DNA of 64,000 nucleotides from NCBI GenBank assembly GCA_030615765.1, contig JAUWYP010000007.1:17281-81280 (forward strand). The letters are read 5' to 3'. The stretch is from Dehalococcoidia bacterium. Its GTDB lineage: Bacteria; Chloroflexota; Dehalococcoidia; SM23-28-2. This document shows, piece after piece, positions 60,898 through 64,000 of this stretch. The notes below the pieces were generated by a model that was given only the letters and a program-made list of their open reading frames with translations, did not search any database and was not told where the DNA came from. Each line of letters begins with the position of its first letter. Within the stretch, counting starts at the first letter, position 1. A program made the position numbers and the translations under genes.

Positions 60898-62181
60898 ATG
60901 ACCAGCATGACATCTGAACTGCAAACGAAGGGCCAGGCCGCGCGCCAGGCGGCGCGCCGGCTGCCTCACCTGTCGACGGAGGTCAAGAACCGCGCCCTTC
61001 ACAGCATCGCCGAGGCCCTCCTCTCCCGCCAGGAGGAGATCCTGGCCGCCAACGCCGAGGACCATGAGGCGGCAAAGGCCTCGGGCCTCTCGGCCAGCGT
61101 CCTCGACCGCCTGCTCCTTAACCCCGACCGCCTGGCGGCCGTCGCCGACGGCGTGCGCACGGTGGCTGCCCTGCCCGACCCCGTGGGCGAGGTCATCGAC
61201 ATGCGCACCCTGCCCAACGGCCTGGTCGTCGGCCGCCGCCGCGTGCCTCTGGGGATCATCGCCGCCATCTACGAGAGCCGCCCCAACGTCACGGTGGACA
61301 TCGCCTCCCTCTGCCTGAAGAGCGGCAACGCTTGCATCCTGCGCGGCGGCAAGGAGGTCATCCGCTCGAACACCGTGCTGGCGCGGGTGCTGGGAGAGGC
61401 GGCGGCTGGTGCCGGCGTGCCCGAGGGGGCCATTCAGCTCATCGAGAACACCGACCGCGCCCTGGTGGGGGAGATGCTCCAGATGCGGGACGTTGTCGAC
61501 CTCCTGATCCCCCGCGGCGGGGCCGAGCTCATCCGCTACGTGGCGGAGAATGCCACCATGCCTGTGGTCACCGGCGGCGTCGGCGTCTGCCACACCTACG
61601 TGGACGCCTCCGCCGATATCGGGATGGCGGTGGAGGTGGCCCACAACGCCAAGACCCGGCGGCCCTCCATCTGCAACGCCCTGGACACGCTGCTGGTCCA
61701 CGAGGCCGTGGCCGCGCCCTTGCTGCCCGCCCTGGGCCGCCGTTGGGCCGAGGCCGGAGTGGAGATGCGTTGCGACGAGCGCTCCCTGCGCATCCTCAAC
61801 GCCGCCGAGATCCCCAAGCTGGCCCTCAAGCCCGCCGCTCAGGACGACTTCGGCCGGGAGTTCCTGGCCCTCATCGCCGCCGTCCGCGTCGTCGATTCCC
61901 TGGACGAAGCGCTGGCCCACATCGAGCGGCACGGCTCCGGCCACTCGGAGGCGATCCTCACCGCCGACTACGCGGCGGCGATGCGCTTCCTGGACGAGGT
62001 AGACGCCGCGGCGGTCTACGTCAACGCCTCCACCCAGTTCACCGACGGGGCCCAGTTCGGCCTGGGAGCGGAGGTGGGCATCTCCACCCAGAAGATGCAC
62101 GCCCGCGGCCCCATGGGCCCCCGTGAGCTCACCAGCTATAAATGGATCATCCTGGGCAGCGGCCAGACGAGGCCCCTGTAG
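60898..62181 (+). CDS. proA: Glutamate-5-semialdehyde dehydrogenase (gamma-glutamyl phosphate reductase)
   Basis: Second enzyme of proline synthesis: NADPH-dependent reduction of gamma-glutamyl phosphate. The 427-residue product shows the ALDH-superfamily pattern: VPLGIIAAIYESRPNVT, LRGGKEVIRSN, LIPRGGAELI, the catalytic Cys in GGVGVCHTYVD and the C-terminal GPMGPRELTSYKW. The length is normal. The start is the first of two close ATGs (60898, 60907), without a strong ribosome-binding site. It is separated from proB by the small genes and the DUF3800 insert. Confidence 0.95.
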   Translation: MTSMTSELQTKGQAARQAARRLPHLSTEVKNRALHSIAEALLSRQEEILAANAEDHEAAKASGLSASVLDRLLLNPDRLAAVADGVRTVAALPDPVGEVIDMRTLPNGLVVGRRRVPLGIIAAIYESRPNVTVDIASLCLKSGNACILRGGKEVIRSNTVLARVLGEAAAGAGVPEGAIQLIENTDRALVGEMLQMRDVVDLLIPRGGAELIRYVAENATMPVVTGGVGVCHTYVDASADIGMAVEVAHNAKTRRPSICNALDTLLVHEAVAAPLLPALGRRWAEAGVEMRCDERSLRILNAAEIPKLALKPAAQDDFGREFLALIAAVRVVDSLDEALAHIERHGSGHSEAILTADYAAAMRFLDEVDAAAVYVNASTQFTDGAQFGLGAEVGISTQKMHARGPMGPRELTSYKWIILGSGQTRPL

Positions 62182-62182
62182 A

Positions 62183-62239
62183 GGGAACAAGGAACGTGGA
62201 ACACGGAACAAGCACAGGGGGTGGCGGGGCCTTGTTCCC
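62183..62239. repeat. Inverted/direct repeat cluster after proA
   Basis: GGGAACAAGG (62183-62192) is mirrored by CCTTGTTCCC (62230-62239), and GGAACA recurs at short intervals between and after. The hairpin has a 37-nt loop and no T-run, so it is not a standard terminator. It could be an mRNA 3' structure or an intergenic repeat family. Confidence 0.45.
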
Positions 62240-62277
62240 CCTTCCATGCTCCTTGTTCCACCAGAAGGGAGGTCCTC

Positions 62278-62625
62278 GTGACTGAGTACGTGTTCGAACG
62301 AGAGTGCCGCACGCCCCACTCCGAGTGCTACATCATCGAGTCCGGGGAAGAGGAGATCGGTCGCGTGGACATCCACTACACGCCCTCCATGGCTTATGCC
62401 ACCCTCTGCGTCGGCGAGGACATGACGGAGGAGGACCTCCGCGAACTGGCCTCGGAGATCGACGAGCGGCTGGTCCTGACCACGGACCCGTTCCGCGAGG
62501 ACTTCGTGGTCACGGTGTGGGCGGGACGCGAGGCCGCCGTCTTCTCCGATGAGGACCTGGAGGGCGAGGAGGAAGAAGAGGAGGAGGGGACGGAGGGGAA
62601 CGGCCGCCGGGGGCGTGAACCCTAG
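62278..62625 (+). CDS. Acidic hypothetical protein
   Basis: A 115-residue protein starting at GTG with GGGAGGT 5 nt upstream. The N-terminal 85 residues look folded (YVFERECRTPHSECYIIE, IGRVDIHYTP, ATLCVGEDMTEEDLRE). The C-terminus is a long glutamate run followed by a Gly/Arg tail. No family recognised; it may be a small cytosolic adaptor. Confidence 0.65.
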   Translation: MTEYVFERECRTPHSECYIIESGEEEIGRVDIHYTPSMAYATLCVGEDMTEEDLRELASEIDERLVLTTDPFREDFVVTVWAGREAAVFSDEDLEGEEEEEEEGTEGNGRRGREP

Positions 62626-62690
62626 GGGGTCCGCAAATTATCCGGGCGCTGGAGCGGCCCCACCAGGCCACACCCGAACCCGGTTCTCGC

Positions 62691-63593
62691 CTATGAGCCC
62701 TCTTGGAGGATGCGATCCAGGGGACCGCGGTAGCGGCCGTCGTCCGGCTCCGCGTGGATGGTGACGGTAGCCCCGGGCAGGCGATCGCTGATCTCGCGCT
62801 CGATCTCATCGCACAGGGTGTGCACCTCTTCCACCGTCCGCTGGGGGTCTACGAGGAGGTGCATGTCCACGTGGCGGGTGGGGCCGGACTTGCGGCTGCG
62901 CAGGCGGTGGAAGCCGCGGATCTCGTCCTGGTGGGCGACGATGACGTCGTGGATGGCCCGCAACTCCTCGTCGGGCAGGGCCACGTCCATAACCTCGGTG
63001 AGGGCCTCGCGGGCCAGGTGAACGGCGGCCCAGCCCATGTAGGCGGCCAGCCCCAGGGCCACCAGGGGGTCGAACAGGCGCAGGCCGGTGACGCCCACCA
63101 CGGTCAGGCCGGCGATGACCGCCCCCGCCTGGATGACGTTGGTCTGGAGGTGGGTGGCCTCCGAGGCGAGGGCCAGAGAGCGGGCCCGCCGCGCCTCCCG
63201 GCGCATGTAGAAGGCGAGGACGACGTTGGCGGCGACCGCGACCACCATTGGCGCCAGAGCCAGGCCGACGTTGATCTCCGGGCTGCCCACGACCAGCCGC
63301 CGCACGGCCTGGAACACCACGAAGCCGCCGCCGATAGCCACCACGGTGGCGGCAACGGAGGCGGAGATGCTCTCCACCTTGCCGTGGCCGTAGGGGTGGT
63401 CCTCGTCCGCCGGCCAGGCGGCGATACGAACGCTGATCAGGGCGGCGGTGCCTCCCACCACGTCCGTCCCGCTGTCGATGGCGTCGGAGAGGACGGCGAT
63501 GCTGCCGCTGATGATGCCCAGGATGAGCTTGAGGGCCAGCAGGCAGATGGTGGTGGCCAGGGAGATCGCTGCTATTCGTACGGGCGCGTTCAT
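62691..63593 (-). CDS. Cation diffusion facilitator (CDF) transporter
   Basis: A 300-residue CDF protein with six helices. The metal-site helices show VLSDAIDSGTDVV and the loop DEDHPYGHGKVES. The C-terminal cytosolic domain begins near residue 205 (MDVALPDEELRAIHDVI) and contains HxDMHLLVDP-type His residues. It exports Zn2+ or a related divalent metal in exchange for protons. Note Asp-Ala-Ile-Asp in place of the common Asp-Ala-x-His, which may alter metal choice. The ATG is at 63593. Confidence 0.88.
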   Translation of the reverse strand: MNAPVRIAAISLATTICLLALKLILGIISGSIAVLSDAIDSGTDVVGGTAALISVRIAAWPADEDHPYGHGKVESISASVAATVVAIGGGFVVFQAVRRLVVGSPEINVGLALAPMVVAVAANVVLAFYMRREARRARSLALASEATHLQTNVIQAGAVIAGLTVVGVTGLRLFDPLVALGLAAYMGWAAVHLAREALTEVMDVALPDEELRAIHDVIVAHQDEIRGFHRLRSRKSGPTRHVDMHLLVDPQRTVEEVHTLCDEIEREISDRLPGATVTIHAEPDDGRYRGPLDRILQEGS

Positions 63594-63627
63594 CTCGTAT
63601 GGAGAGACGCAGGCGGCTCTCGCCCCG

Positions 63628-64000
63628 TTAGGCGCTCTTGCGGGAGATCACGTTGCGGGCCCCCTCTGCTATGGCCGCGGGGGTGAGGTGGAAGTACTCC
63701 AGGAGCTGGTCCCAGCGGCCGCTCGTGCCGTAGCGGTCCTGCATGCCGACGAAGGCCATGGGCACGGGCCTCTCGCGGGCCACGATCTGTGCCACGAGGC
63801 TGCCCAGGCCGCCGTGCACCTGGTGGTCCTCGGCCGTGACGATGGCCCCGGTCTCGGCGGCCGCGGCCAGCACCGCCTCTCTGTCCGCCGGCTTGAGGGA
63901 AGCGGCGTTGAGCACCCGGCAGTCGACCCCCTCCTGGGCCAACAGCTCGGCGGCGTCCAGCGCTGCTTTCACGAGGACGCCCACGCCGATGACGGTGACG
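63628..64000 (-). CDS. Transketolase-family protein, C-terminal part (cut by window end)
   Basis: The last about 120 residues of a transketolase/dehydrogenase C-terminal domain: VTVIGVGVLVKAALDAAELL, CRVLNAASLKPADRE, VTAEDHQVHGGLGSLVAQI and RYGTSGRWDQLLEYF. The GGLG and the length of the tail match the split transketolase C-subunit or DXS-like proteins. The gene continues beyond position 64000, so start, size and exact role are not visible. Confidence 0.85.
   Translation of the reverse strand, partial: VTVIGVGVLVKAALDAAELLAQEGVDCRVLNAASLKPADREAVLAAAAETGAIVTAEDHQVHGGLGSLVAQIVARERPVPMAFVGMQDRYGTSGRWDQLLEYFHLTPAAIAEGARNVISRKSA

Noticed and set aside
60787..62376. 529-codon open frame on the minus strand
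   Set aside because: Antisense to proA, full of Gly/His/Asp/Val runs typical of a shadow frame.
62703..63686. Plus-strand 327-codon frame
   Set aside because: Antisense to the CDF transporter, whose motifs are clear.

Overview
The window is GC-rich bacterial chromosome. Gene content suggests a Chloroflexota member, perhaps Dehalococcoidia-like, but this is inference from gene types: a TIGR03617-like LLM oxidoreductase, a KAS III-like enzyme fused to a DUF35 domain next to an SCP-x type thiolase, ferredoxin-linked 2-oxoacid oxidoreductase, a GSI-alpha glutamine synthetase, LPXTG and sortase proteins, many GT39-type glycosyltransferases and a bS22-type mini ribosomal protein. No rRNA or other marker is present to settle the taxonomy. 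One tRNA (Thr-CGT) is present.

Layout. 0.2-2.8 kb: divergent glnA and lipA. 3.0-9.9 kb: a plus-strand acyl-CoA style metabolic block (KAS III/DUF35 fusion, thiolase, LLM oxidoreductase, NDUFA9-like SDR, two classical SDRs) ending near a tRNA-like relic and an intact tRNA-Thr. 10.3-16.4 kb (minus): two paralogous lipoproteins, a fused alpha-beta plus fused gamma-delta 2-oxoacid:ferredoxin oxidoreductase, and a YVTN beta-propeller lipoprotein. 16.7 kb: a GGDEF/HD-GYP protein.

18-28 kb is accessory and gene-poor, with duplicated and broken pieces. It holds a CPBP protease relic, an LPPTG mini-protein, a GT39 enzyme and an AbrB/PIN pair. It also holds a phage-like divergent module: a small Xre regulator facing an operon of HNH nuclease, zinc-ribbon protein, SWIM zinc-finger protein and coiled-coil protein. 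Four loci carry the same SWIM family and three of them are damaged. 28-34 kb has a lipoprotein, a lectin-like fragment and a 1106-residue secreted zincin with tandem Ig/cadherin-like repeats. Its promoter region carries three exact copies of a 13-bp unit that includes the -35 box.

34.7-55.4 kb is a surface glycan locus: GT2, flippase-like protein, SAM methyltransferases, GT4, UDP-sugar dehydrogenase, FAD oxidoreductase, GtrA and several GT39 proteins. It is littered with orphan 5' or 3' ends of its own genes. A sortase follows at 56 kb and could anchor the LPPTG protein encoded 36 kb away.

57-64 kb returns to housekeeping: a TIM-barrel-like protein, proB, a 31-codon bS22 gene, two small conserved-looking genes, a foreign insert (DNA methyltransferase start plus a DUF3800 gene), proA, an acidic protein, a CDF cation transporter and the C-terminal part of a transketolase-type protein cut by the window end.

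No CRISPR array, integrase, complete transposase or origin was recognised.
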